Positions 1 through 11,328 of a stretch of 64,000 nucleotides of DNA are shown piece by piece. The position numbers and the translations under genes were made by a program. Position 1 is the stretch's first letter, and each line of letters opens with the position of its first letter. Origin of the DNA: Hygrophila difformis (lineage: Eukaryota > Streptophyta > Magnoliopsida > Lamiales > Acanthaceae); NCBI GenBank assembly GCA_030278955.1, contig JAOANR010000002.1, positions 8,421,982 through 8,485,981 of the forward strand. The letters are read 5' to 3'. The notes beneath the pieces are model-generated. The model was not told the DNA's origin and ran no database searches. It was given only the letters and a program-made list of their open reading frames with translations.

Positions 1-337
1 TTTTCATCATCTCGAAAACTCGATGTTGTTTTCTCAAAAAATTACAAACATCTCCGAAATTTCTCCCGAAATTCCAAATATTATCGAAATTTCTGTAAAT
101 TTATATGTCCGATATAGACACCAATACTGATATTTAAAACCTTGCTTGAAAGAACAAGATTAAAATGACCTGACATGATTTTTTGAAATTAATATAAATA
201 TTTTATTCCATTTGACATTAAAGAAGATGTAGTAAGTACAAGAGATCTAAAACTGATGAAAATTACTTTACCAAGTTCAAAAATAAAAATCATAAAAATA
301 TGCAAAAAGTTGGCTTCCTCTAGACTTAAGGGAAGCT

Positions 338-515
338 TTTTTTTTTCTTTTTTTTTTGATGAGCCATTAAAAGCATGGAAATGGGTGGTGAGAGCCCATG
401 CCACATAAGTACAAAAGGAACAAAAAGGATGGATAGGGGGCTGGGTGGAAATTCGAACCTCCAACCTATAGATTGGGAGTCGGGAATTTACCCTATTGGT
501 AAGTCCCGACGAAGC
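338..515 (-). repeat. tRNA-derived SINE, minus strand
   Basis: Read on the minus strand, a tRNA-like head (GGGACTTACCAATAGGG as box A region, GGTTCGAATTTCC as box B) is followed by a body containing CTCACCACCCATTTCC and ends in an A-rich tail, seen as the T/C run at 338-357 of the plus strand. The box B match to the RNA polymerase III consensus is good. The same body motif recurs in the copies at 888-1060 and 1325-1420, so this is one SINE family. No coding capacity. Exact ends and target duplication were not resolved. Confidence 0.65.
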
Positions 516-887
516 TTGTTGGATCGACTTCTAGTTTTCTTTTTCTTTTTTTTTTTAAAAAAAATATGTGGTCTAAGACCAAGTCCAACACATATGGCCA
601 AATGTGGGAGACGTCATTAATGTCGGAGCGGCTGCTCCAATCTAGCACCCAAAAATGCTACCTCGCCATTTTTTGCGTTTGTGCACAGTATAGCACCACA
701 TGGATTGCGGGACTGTTCACCCACAATCGCATTTATTTTTGGGGGGTTTTTTTTGCATTATTTCCGTGGATTCCATTAGAAATATACTTATATATATGTA
801 TATATTTATTTTAATGCATATTTTTTCATTTTTTTTAAAAAACTTTTGTTAAAATTGAATATTTCTTTAAACTTAATTGTTTTAAAT

Positions 888-1060
888 TTTTGGGATGAAA
901 ACTTGGCCTAATGGGCAAGTCTCCTAACTTCCAAGTTCCAACCTTTAGACTCCACTCGATTTCCTATCCCTTCCATTTGTTCATTTGCAATTTGTGCGGC
1001 ATGGCTCCCACCACTTCTTTCTTTGACTGTATAAGCTGTCCAACAAAAAAAAAATGGTAA
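888..1060 (+). repeat. tRNA-derived SINE, plus strand
   Basis: The head (ACTTGGCCTAATGGGCAAGTC, then AAGTTCCAACC near 943) resembles degenerate pol III boxes A and B. The body has GGCATGGCTCCCACCAC, then TATAAGCTGTCCAAC and an A-tract at about 1044-1053. The order head, body and A-tail is the same as in the minus-strand copy at 338-515. Box B is less well conserved here. Confidence 0.55.
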
Positions 1061-1324
1061 ATGAAATATTATATGAATAGTAATGGAATCAACATGAAAT
1101 ATTCTATTATAGAGAGAAATATATAGTTTTGGATTGGAGATAAAAAAAATAATAAAAACCTGTAATTTTAACTGAAAATAGAGGTAGTATAACTGTAAAA
1201 TATAGTTTTAATTTGGAGATGACCGCCTAACTGCTTAAGTAATGTTTCAGGGTTCAATCTTGTGAATGTAAAAAACTAATTTGAAATAGAAATGTCCACT
1301 AAATCCACCCGTAACTCTAAGATT

Positions 1325-1420
1325 ACTCTTTTATTTTTTTTGCTGAACAGCCTATATACACAGGCTAGGAAATGGGTGGTGGGAGCTCATACCACACAAA
1401 TTACAATCTATAGGATTTTT
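1325..1420 (-). repeat. SINE 3' fragment, minus strand
   Basis: The T-rich run at 1329-1340 followed by GCTGAACAGCCTATATACA and AAATGGGTGGTGGGAGCTCAT is the reverse complement of the 3' half of the SINE family at 338-515 and 888-1060. The tRNA-like head is missing, so this is a 5'-truncated or diverged copy. The same 3' end (TTGTTGAATAGCCTATACAGG) starts again at the right edge of the window. Confidence 0.5.
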
Positions 1421-1432
1421 TTTGGACTTTCA

Positions 1433-1775
1433 AAGTTTGGTGTATTCAATCTAGATTTTAAAAAATCTTTAAAAATCTAGATGTATTCAATACAGATTTT
1501 AAAAAGTCTTTAAAAATCTAGAAGTATTCAATATAGATTTTAAAAAGTCTTTAAAAATCTAGAAGTATTCAACATTCTATGGATTTTAATTCTTATGGAT
1601 TTTAATGGATTCTCTTAAAAATTATAACTAGAGGAAATCTCTCTAAAATCAGCCAGACTCTTCATGGAATCTATACAAATCGGTCAACTCTACGTGAAAT
1701 CTATGGACTTTCAAAATCCACCGACTTTTTCAAGTTCATAAAAATCTAATAAAAACTTAAACGAATACACCCCCC
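1433..1775. mobile_element. MITE-like element with internal tandem repeats
   Basis: The left end TTTGGTGTATTCAATCTAGA and the right end AAACGAATACACCCCCC form an imperfect terminal inverted repeat around GGTGTATTC. The left half holds about three tandem units of some 54 bp (ATTCAATNNAGATTTTAAAAA, TCTTTAAAAATCTAGAAGT), from 1441 to 1575. No transposase. The superfamily was not determined, because target duplications are not clear. Confidence 0.4.
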
Positions 1776-4700
1776 CTTATATTACTCTTTTAGACCTATA
1801 ATTTGATTTTATTTATATATATATATTATATATATAATATATATAAATACCTTACGGTTATCACTATTCAATGAACAGTGAAATTTGTCGTTTTCTGCTT
1901 GCTCAATTTCCCATCTGTTTTGATATTTTCGCAACACTCCACCCCTTCCATTTCGCTTGTTCTCTTCCGCAAATCCCTAAAATCTACCGCCTGTAAGATT
2001 TTTTCCCCAGCCTCTCCTTCTACTCGCCCGTTTCGCGGCATCTCGCTGGCCTCGCCGCCCTTGCGCCGCCGGTGAACCAGTTCGCGCGCAACACCCTCGT
2101 TGCCCCCCTCTCACGCCGCCTTCCCCTTCTACTGCCGCCTGCCGGATAGCCTTCCACGGCATCGTCTTGCCGGCCGCCGATTAAGGTAACAATTTTCTTT
2201 TGGATTTCTTGGGCTTTGGTGTTCGCCCACCTCATTGTGGGAGCTGTGAGGCCGTTTGGGGGAGGGGGCCTCGTTACGCTATTCCGTTCAATCTTAGGTT
2301 AACTTTTGGGGTTTTTTTGCCTTCGGTTTGCAATGGTGAATGTTTCGTGTGCATTAGGTGTAATGCCGTAATTCTCTCGCAGGCACCTTCCATCGTTCTC
2401 CACCTTCCACTCAAACTCGCCGCTCACCGCCTCCCGTTCGCCGCGCCTGGCGGCCTGGCCATAGGCCTCCAGTCTCCATCCCGCCTTTTCCACGGCTTCC
2501 AGCATCCCCGCAACGGTCGGCCAAGGGTTTCCACTGTCAAGTAATTTCTACACTCCTTTTAGTGCTCCCCCTTTCCAATTCTTTGTTTCTGATTACATTT
2601 TGTGTTGAGAAACTCACCAACCCATTACCGAAGTAGCTATTGATCTCTTCTCAATGATATGTTACTGCTCATTAAAATAACCTGCACCGAAATCGGATCC
2701 CTTGGAGCTAATTTCCCCATAAAAATGCTGTCTTTTCCTTTGAATTCTTCAGCCGTTGAACTAATATCAAGGAACCAAACCAAGTAAATACATACGAATA
2801 TTTCAGAATTTTGTTAACAATCGAAAAATCTGTATCTCAATTCGACAGCTTTCCTTTCATGTTGTGCAGTATGTGTATGTGTGTTCGTTTGGCATTTCTG
2901 ATTTCATTTGCGGTGTTGGTTGGTGGGGATTTTGGATCTGATTTAATTGGGTGCGATTGCAGTTGCTTAATTATATTGTTAAGTCAATATGTGCTTCTGT
3001 TTTGGCCATTATTTGTCGAGATTTTTTAATCCAGTTCCAATTTGATTTCCTGCACAAAAAATTGTTGTTTTAAGCTTTACCTGTTAAGTTTGTGATGTCC
3101 GCAAAACAATTTTCCTGTGCCCTGATCGTGACTTTCTTTTTTTATTTTGGCTTCTGTGGGTGTCTCAGTTTTATTTGTTGTCCATGAATTTGAGAGTAGA
3201 AGATTGGGCAGCAAAAATTTATTTGTTCACCGTTTGATCATAGGCAGCAATGCCTGCAGAGTCCTGTGGTCTGTGTATGCCCTGCTTGATAAAAAAAAAG
3301 ATTTATCACTGATTATTGGAATAAGAATAATTCTACAACCTAATTGAACTTAGGTTCAGAAATAAGCCAACATGGCTAATTATCCTCAAATCCAGTTTCA
3401 TAACATGCTGATCTGCATCTGAAACATTTTAGAGGCTTAAAGTACAATTCAAACAGAGGAAAGTGTTCAGCAACTTTTAAGGGGAAAAAAAAAGTGTTCA
3501 AACAGTTTCAGCAGACAGCAGCAGGGTAATTGGGTTGACGTTGAACATATTGTGGAGTTATTTGCAAATGTTTAGTCAATTATTACTGGGGAAAATTAGA
3601 GAGGAACACTAACAATTGATCACAGATAGCTCTTATACCAACTTTGCAGCCTATAATAGATTCAAGCACATGTGGAAAGAGGATAATATAGAATATCTCT
3701 GTGAGGGGCAAACTGAGCAATGAAGACACAGTATCGTCGAGCCTAAAAAAGTGATTCCAATAACCTAATCTCTTTCTGAAAGACAGTTCATTTGACTGAA
3801 AAGATTTAATAACATCATTTTATTGAAAAAGATTATGGCTTGTGTATAGCATATTGAATCCCTGCCACGATTATTGCTTTTCATGCTTAGGCTCTAGGCT
3901 GCTACTACTATCTTTTTCAATTAAATTTAATCATTCATTTCAGTGCTTTACATTTCTTTATGATTCATGGATTCTTTCTGTGCCAAATATGGAGGTTTCA
4001 TCAAGAAGTTGCTGATTAAGGTTCTGCCTATTGAGAAAAATTATTTGCCTTGGAAAAGCAATGTGGGAGACACTGGAAAAGGACATGCAATAACTAAATA
4101 ATACTGTAGTTCATTTTAAATTCTTTTGAAAAATAAAATTAGTGCAAATACAAAAGTACATTTCAGAAGATAATCTTGTTTCCTACCATCTTTACACAGC
4201 ATTAAAAATCTTTCCAAAAGAAACTTCTCAGTAGTAGTAATTCAAACTTTAATTTAGCTTCAATTTCTCAAATTTTTTCCCATTGTTCTATAAAGTGAGG
4301 GTTTCATGCAGGCTTTCGGCACTCATGCTTTACTGGGTTAAGTGGTGTAATTAACATATAGTTAGTAAGTATTGCATCTCCCTCCCATTTCCAACACATC
4401 ATCATCTCTTTAATTTTTTTTAGCATCAGTTGGTGTTGTCCTATATCTTATATTTATATACACCTTCCCCATCTTCGATTCTGTGATAATATATATTAAT
4501 CCAACCAGTACTATACTGAGCACAACTGTACCGAGAAGAAGGATTGAAGAAGATTAACAAGTTTCCTGAAACAGATATGGGCTCACATGCGATCAATTGT
4601 CGTTTTATCTGTGTTAAATCTATTCTCTTCCTGCAATTGGATGCCAAATTCTTTGAGAGCCTTTTTTTTAGTGTTTTGTTGGCAAGTAAATCTGTAGTTA

Positions 4701-5660
4701 TGATTTCTATTCCTTATTTAAGAATTAAGCTTTTTATGCTTACGGTTTTGTTCTTCCTGAAAGAGTCGAATAACATGCCTTTGTATTGGACAAAACCACA
4801 AATTCTTAAAAAAAACAACGGAGCATTAAACCTGGTCGACGAAATTACAAAACTTACTAATGTAAAGTAAGTTGGAAAGAAACCAGGCAAACTTGGAAAC
4901 AAACCATTTTCATTCACAAATTTTGGGATTTAATCCGGGAAGCATAAACCAGGAAATCAAGAACCGCTGTGTTCTGTGCTAGGAGTATATATGTCTTGTC
5001 AAGAAATTCTATGGAAAACGGTATTTCATTTAGACAACAAAGTCTAGTGCCAAACGCAAGATCTAGACAAGTTATTGACTGTAATATAGAGAAGGAAATT
5101 GGACAGTAAATCACCTCACAGCAGATCCATTTAAATCTTAATGGGCAAACTGAAGCCCAAATGAACTTACTTATCACGTAGAGAAATACATTTAGAGCAA
5201 ATAAGCAATGAATTGTGAAGATAGAGATTGTTTCGTCTTGAACATATTTTAATTTGAGTAAAATGGAATATCATCATATATCTTTAATAAGGCAGTATCA
5301 TCCTTTCTATGCCCTTTCAACCGATTGTGATGCAGTAGACTAATCATAATGAAACCATGAAAAATACATGAGAACAGACAAAACATGCTAATTGAACGAA
5401 TTACATATTGCAATTTTCAGTACTGAATACCTTTTCAGTGCTTCCATAAAATAAGTCATTGTTATTTATATTTGTCTATTTTAATGAGTAAATGGTTTGT
5501 ACTAGAGGGCCGACAGTTCTCTCGTGTAAGAAGTTTCTGTTCTGATAGAAATTCAGATTTTGAGATTTATATTTATCTTTTATTTATTTGTTATTAGCTT
5601 TTACTCCTGATTTCGTACTGTAATTAACATTATTACTATTATGCACTCATTACCAACTTA
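1776..5660. other. Non-coding stretch, probably 5' part of the host Helitron
   Basis: There is a TA-rich run at about 1812-1850, then a CACTATTC...CAGTG fold at 1862-1881, then a GC-richer, leader-like region at about 1960-2540 that looks like a plant 5' UTR or first exon, and then unremarkable AT-rich sequence to 5660. I recognise no gene. Because a Helitron Rep gene starts at about 5663, part of this stretch is presumably the 5' region of that Helitron, but I could not fix its TC 5' end. The reading frames here are short and low in complexity. Confidence 0.3.
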
Positions 5661-5662
5661 TC

Positions 5663-8308
5663 TTGTCTCATATTTTCATCTTTCTTATTCTAGCTTCCTT
5701 CCATGACCACAAATGCCCCGGAAAAGTCATGACCAACGTATCATTGAACGGCACGCCCACGCAGCCCAACGCCCTTTCTTCGAAGAACTTGGAATGCAGC
5801 TGCCTGAACAATGCACTCCACTCCAACACCGGCGCAGGACTGGTCTTCGTTCTCAATCACCCAACGAACAGGTATGAGCCGCTATTTAAAAATTCCTCAC
5901 CCAATAGCAGTTTCTGTAAGCATACTGCATATGCTCCCTCTTCACTTTTTCCCTACGGATACCAGGGTGCATGCTCTGTCCAGCATGAATCTGGTCTGCA
6001 GCATACTGCCCCGCATCAAACGAGCCTGTCCGAAAATGAAACTGGCAGCACATCCGAACACCGCACCGGTCGCTGTGCGCCCACAACGAACAACATCCAG
6101 GTACGCAGGAACAACCTTAGCAACTCCCCTTGGGAACCTCCACCGCCTATCATTTGCATTCATTGTGGTGCATTACTTTTCTATGGTGAATCACAAGGAT
6201 TTTGCTGTTCTTTTGGAACTTTTACTTTAGATCCATTGCTTGTGCCTCCTATTCTTGAAGATCTTTATCTCGGAAGACATGCACTGTCCGAACATTTCCT
6301 GCCATATGTCCGTACATACAACAATACATTCTCTTTCTCAAGTTTGGGAGTCGAATATGATGTTGCATTGCAGCGTAATGAACAAAATGTCTATGTATTC
6401 CGTGTCAATGGAATGATGCACCACTTCATTAATTCGTTATTTCCAGCTGAAGCTAGCCCCAAAAATCTTCAACTTTATTTTCATGATGCTAGAATTGAAC
6501 TTGAAAACCGTATGCAAAACAACCCAAAGCTAAACAAAGAACTCGTTGCTTTGCTCATGAATATTACAGCAGCAAACCCTTATGCAAGGTTTTTCAGACA
6601 ACTTCATGATATGCAATGTATGAATGAATACAAAATTTTCTTAAAAACATCAAACCGCTTAGACAAACGAGTTTATAACCTTCCAACAGTTGATGATATT
6701 TCTGTTATATGGCAAGATGGGCAATCAAGTGATGCTCACTTAATGCGAGATATACAAGTTTATCCATTCGATGGAATACCAAAGAAAGTTTCCTATTACT
6801 CTTTTGCATATGATCCCGTTCAGTACCCTTTGATCCATGCATATGGACAGCCGGGTTGGCAACCGGATCTAATTAAAAAAAAAACGCAATTCATCTACTG
6901 ATGTGGGTGGTGCTACAGCTGAAGTTTTCTTTACCAGCCTTGACGAGCCATCTCTTCATGCAAGCCAACAACGTAGGTTCTTTTAACACATTTCCTTTAT
7001 TCTTTCTTAACTATTTACCTTTTCCTGGTAATGTCTTATTTTTAACCTTTACCAGCACCACCGAAGAAACAAAGGCGGATGGATAAAAGCCATGTTTCCA
7101 TTCGTGAGTACTATTCGTACCGGCTCCAGATCCGCCCTTCTATGCCTTCTATCCTACTCAGGACAGGCCGGTTGTTGCAGTAATATGTTGTTGACCAATA
7201 TATCAAAATAGAAACACAACGCTTGGACTTTTTCCGCTCTGAACAAAATAAAAAAAAACAGAGAATCGAAACCATGCAAGGAATTGAAGATGCTTTTCAT
7301 TTACAAGGATTGGATGATCTTAATCAGATTGGGAAACCAATTGTTCTACCCTCTTCTTTTATCGGTGGTCCTCGTGATATGCATCGACGTTATATGGATG
7401 CCATGGCACTCGTTCAAAAGTTTGGCAAACCTGACTTTTTTATTACAATGACATGCAATCCACAGTGGATTGAAATTGCACAACATCTTTCCGTAAATGA
7501 TAGTTGCACTAACAGGCCTGACCTAACTGCACGCATATTCCGTATGAAACTTCAAGAGCTTAAACACGAACTTTTTGATGCAAACCTGTTGGGCCGTGTT
7601 TGTGCTTATTCATATGTGGTTGAGTTCCAAAAAAGGGGCTTGCCACATGTCCATATGTTATTAATTATGCATGCAGAAGATAAAATGGAAAATCCTTCAC
7701 AATATGATGATTTCATTTCAGCTGAACTACCCGATCCTACAACAGAACAATATTTGCACGATTTAGTTACGAAACATATGCTTCATGGCCCTTGTGGAAC
7801 AGATAACCCAAACAATGCTTGTATGCGTGATGGAAAGTGTAAAAATCATTACCCAAAAGAATTCAATGACCTTACAACACATGCTCCCAACGGCTATCCT
7901 TTATATCGTAGACGAAATAACGGCTCAGTTGTCTTTTCACGAAACCGTTTACTAGACAATAGATGGATTGTCCCTTACAACCCATATTTGCTAGCAAAAT
8001 TTGATTGCCATATCAATGTTGAGATTTGTTCGACAATTAAATTGGTCAAGTATTTGTATAAATATGTATACAAAGGTCATGACCGTATTGCCTTCTCATT
8101 GCGTGCCTCTGAGCAGGACCAACAAATTGATGAAATAACCGCATTTCAAATAGGTCGTTGGGTTGCCCCTCCAGAGGCCTCTTGGCGTATTTTTGCATTC
8201 CTTATGAATGAAATGAAGCCTGCTGTTATAGCACTCCAGTTACACTTGGAAAATTATCAGTACACAACATTCTCTACAACTGCTCCATTAGTGAACAATC
8301 CATCCTAA
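5663..8308 (+). pseudogene. Helitron RepHel gene, Rep part only, disabled
   Basis: The Rep (rolling-circle HUH endonuclease) half of a plant Helitron RepHel protein. The first block (5663-6890) has a CxHC...FCC zinc-finger-like segment near 6150-6205 and the Helitron-specific N-terminal domain. It breaks at an A-homopolymer near 6876, after which the frame continues one base off to about 6972. An intron-like gap (GT at 6973, AG at about 7056) follows. The frame then reopens but meets a TAA at 7181-7183 where a Gln codon is expected. The second block (7223-8308) carries the HUH motif (GLPHVHMLL, about 7638) and the two-tyrosine motif (KYLYKYVYKGHD, about 8048). The frame stops right after the Rep domain, so the ATP-binding helicase core is missing. 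A relic, unable to move itself. Confidence 0.85.
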
Positions 8309-8858
8309 ATTTATGTGGTGTCTCTATTTCAAATTTTTATTTTTTGTAGAATTTTGCATTTTTTTTTATTTCTTAATTTTAGATTTTGCATTTATTTATT
8401 CATGTTAAATGATATATTCAGTTTTTAAAAGATATGCGAGATCTAATTTATATGGAATTCCCAAAGTTTCAGTTTTTAAAAGATTTAAAATTGAAAATTT
8501 TAAATTTATTTATTTATTTATTTTAGATTTTTGCATTTTTATTTATTTATTTCAGATTATTGCATTTATTTAACTCCCACAATATTCATTTGTTTAACCC
8601 AATTTTCAGGTTTTATAAGATATGAAATTTCCAATTTATATGGAATTCCCACAATTTTCAGTTTTTAAAAGATTTGAAACTTCTAATTTCGCATTATTTA
8701 TTTTAGTTTTTTGCATTCTTTATTGCATTATTTATTTATTTATTTTAGTTTTTTGCATTTTTCTATTCTCACAATTTTCAATTTTTATATATTTATTTTA
8801 ATTTTTAGATTTTTAATACATCTATTAGTAATATATATAATCTATTTTTTTAATAGCA
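8309..8858. repeat. AT-rich degenerate direct repeats replacing the helicase core
   Basis: A very AT-rich stretch made of variants of TTTATTTATTTTAG, TTTTTTGCATTT and GGAATTCCCAAA..TTTCAGTTTTTAAAAGATTT (about 8453 and about 8640). It lies exactly where the Walker A/B part of the Helitron helicase should be, between the Rep domain and the first C-terminal helicase fragment. No coding signal seen. Confidence 0.55.
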
Positions 8859-9660
8859 AGTTTGTGTCTAACGACGATGAAATATTTTCACTGAAATATC
8901 TAAACACGATCAAGTGTTCTAGATTACCGAATCATGAAATAAAGTTGAAGGATGGTTGCATAGTCATGCTTCATATGAATATAGATCTATCAAATAAATT
9001 ATGCAATGTAAGCATGTTGATAGTAACCAAGATGCGAAACCATACAATTCAGGCTAAACTGATTTCGGGAAACCACGAAAGTAGAAAATTATTGATGGGT
9101 AGACTGATTATAAGTCCATCCAATTTAACCAAATTCTGCATTCGATTTGAGAGGAGAAATTTTCCACATACGATTTGTTTGCTATGATTATAAATGAAAG
9201 TGAATGTCAATCTTTAAAGAAGATTGGACTATATCTTCCAAAATCAGTTTTTAGCCATTAACAGTTATATGTTGCAATATTTTGTGTCACTAGCAAGATG
9301 TGATTCAAAGTATTAATATGTAGATAAGATGGATTAACTCAAGAGACCATAAAAAATATTGTTTACAATAAAATTTTTATATGGTAGAAAATCTGCAAAA
9401 TGAATAATTGATGTAGGTGTTGGTAAAACATGTATTGATCTTGGGGATGTACAATCAGATGTGACATTTACAGATGATAGTATTCTAAACTCTACAGGTG
9501 ATTGTATAGCGGCAATTTTATAGAGTACATATACAAATATAAAGTGCTCGACTTCAAATCCAGATATTTTTAAAGATAGTGCTATACTATTCCCTACCAA
9601 TGAGATGGTTGATACGATTAATTATTACATCATGGAACGTATGGCTGCGAATGAAATTTC
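8859..9660 (+). pseudogene. Helitron helicase C-terminal fragment, copy 1
   Basis: The PIF1-type helicase C-terminal part of RepHel. The open part (about 8857-9187) reads YLNTIKCSRLPNHEIKLKDG, then NIDLSNKLCN, then KLISGNH and the FERRNFP segment, matching the conserved order in plant Helitron helicases. Beyond the stop the homology continues out of frame through GLYLPKSVFSH-like and TRNIVYNKI-like segments (9215-9375), then passes into the upstream portion of the next copy (IDLGDVQSDV at about 9435, TNEMVDTINYYIM at about 9597). Many stops. Together with the next two copies it forms a direct repeat of about 0.8 kb. Confidence 0.75.
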
Positions 9661-10452
9661 ATATATCAGTTCTAACAATATTTTTTAAGATGATGAAAGC
9701 ATATATAATAACGGTGAAATATTTTCCTCAGAATATCTAAATACGATCAAGTGTTCTAGATTACCGCATTATGAAATAGAGTTGAATGAGGGTTGCATAA
9801 TCATATTTCTTAGGAATATACATCCATCAAACAAATTACGCAATTAAGCAGGTTAGTAATAAGCAAGATGCGGAACCATATAATTATGGCTAAACTAATT
9901 TCGGAAAACCACTAAAGTAGAAAATTCTTGATTGGTAGAACAATTATGAGTGCATATGATTTAACCAAATTTTCTATTCGATTTCAGATGAAAAATTTCT
10001 CACTCGCAGTTTGTTTTGTTGTGATTATAACAAAATTCAATGTCAATCTTTAAAAAATGTTGGACTTTATCTTCCCAAAACCAGTTTTTAGCCATGAACA
10101 ATTATAGATGTTGCAATATTTCATGTCACCACTAGAGACGACTCAAAGTATTAATATGTAATTTAAGATGGATTAACTCAAAATACCACAAGAAATGTTA
10201 TTTAAAATGAAATTTATATATGACATAAAATTTGCAAAATGGATACTTCAAGTAGCTGATGGTAAAGCTGGTATTGATATTGGAGATGTACAATCAGATG
10301 TGATATTTCCAGTTGATATTCTTATAAACTCTACGGATGGTCCTATAGCGGCAATTGTTGAGAGTACAAGGATAGTGTTATACTAGCTAACCCCTACTAA
10401 TGAGATGGTTGATACGATCAATTATTACATCATGAAACGTATGTCTACAAAT
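9661..10452 (+). pseudogene. Helitron helicase C-terminal fragment, copy 2
   Basis: A second, more decayed copy of the same helicase segment, offset from copy 1 by about 840 bp (EYLNTIKCSRLPHYEIELNEG near 9740). The most readable part is 10195-10386: FAKWILQV.DGKAGIDIGDV followed by INSTDGPIAAIVEST, which lies upstream of the NEMVDTINYYIM motif (about 10400) in intact helicases. The fold-back element at 10453 interrupts the sequence right after that motif. Not functional. Confidence 0.7.
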
Positions 10453-10759
10453 AAAAAAGGGGGAAAAAACCCCATTTAGTCCCATAAGTTTTTTCAATTT
10501 CCAAAATCATCTCACAAATATCGAATTAGACGAATTTGTCCCATAAATTAACCGATTTTTTTGCTAATCATCGTCAAACCCGTCCCATAACTTCCCTAAT
10601 GGAGGGATGGGTTCGGCAATGATTAGCGAAAAAACCAGGTTTATGGACGGGTTCGGCTATGATTAGGGTAGTTATGGGACAGATTCGTCTAATTCAATAT
10701 TTGTGGGACTGTTTTGGAAATTTTTTTAAATTATAGGACGTTATAGGTTTTTTTTTTCC
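10453..10759. mobile_element. Fold-back MITE inside helicase copy 3
   Basis: A palindromic element of about 300 bp. The left arm AAAAAACCCCATTTAGTCCCATAA..AATATCGAATTAGACGAATTTGTCCCATAA..ACCCGTCCCATAACTTCCCTA is mirrored by TAGGGTAGTTATGGGACAGATTCGTCTAATTCAATATTTGTGGGA..ATAGGTTTTTTTT. The paralogous helicase copy 1 reads straight through this place (GCGAATGAAATTTCATATATCAG near 9648), so the element is an insertion into ACAAAT/AATGAAAAAGTATATCTCAG. No coding capacity. Confidence 0.65.
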
Positions 10760-10927
10760 AATGAAAAAGTATATCTCAGTTTTGAAAATATTTGTCAAGA
10801 GGATGAAAGCATAGATAATGACGAAGAAATATTTTCATTGAATATCTAAATACGATCAAGTGTTCTGGATTACCGAATCATGAAATAAAATTGAAGGAGA
10901 GCTGCATAGCCATGCTTCTTAAAAATA
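10760..10927 (+). pseudogene. Helitron helicase C-terminal fragment, copy 3, left half
   Basis: Third copy of the helicase C-terminal segment (GATGAAAGCATAGATAATGACG at about 10801, then the LNTIKCSGLPNHEIKLKE segment up to ATGCTTCTTAAAAATA). It stops at 10927, where the 18.5-kb Helitron begins, and resumes at 29402 with TAAATCCATCAAATAAATT. Joining the two sides restores the sequence order of copies 1 and 2. Confidence 0.75.
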
Positions 10928-10954
10928 CTAGTGGGAAAACTGTGCGATGCACAG
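10928..10954 (-). other. Helitron 3' terminus: hairpin and CTAG
   Basis: On the minus strand CTGTGC-ATC-GCACAG (10954-10940) is a perfect 6-bp stem with a 3-nt loop, 8 nt before the terminal CTAG (10931-10928). The next base is T. This is the canonical Helitron 3' architecture. The Helitron at 61546 has the same loop and a related stem. Confidence 0.85.
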
Positions 10955-11066
10955 CGTAAAAAGGATGTACAACTGCCCATGGAGAAAGAAAGAATAATTA
11001 TAGGTAAGTGTACGTGTGTTCCCATCTACAACAATTTGTTTCCAGAGGATTTACCAATAACATATA

Positions 11067-11328
11067 CGCCCTCTGTACCATTTAACTTGTCATGTTTCAT
11101 TTCTGCACACAATCCAATGCACTTTTTCAACTGTTAATATATCAAAATGTGTACAATAAAAAATTATGTAAAATATATATTCTGAAACTACATTATTACA
11201 CGATTCTAACAAGACCCAACTCGATTATTTTTTTTCAAAAAGATACTTGCAATAAAATTGAGTCAAAATGAAACAATGAACAGTACAAAAAAGTAAAGCA
11301 GGACAAGTAAGGTGGGACGGAGGGAGTA
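11067..11328. mobile_element. Stowaway-type MITE inside the big Helitron
   Basis: Terminal inverted repeats CCCTCTGTACCATTTAACTTGTCATG and the complement of GGACAAGTAAGGTGGGACGGAGGG, flanked by TA. The related Helitron at 61546 lacks it at the equivalent place (ACATATATCTCATTCG near 62101), which supports an insertion after the two Helitrons separated. Non-coding. Confidence 0.65.

Noticed and set aside
5668..6230. Alternative frames over the first Rep block
   Set aside because: Out of frame with the recognised Helitron N-terminal domain.
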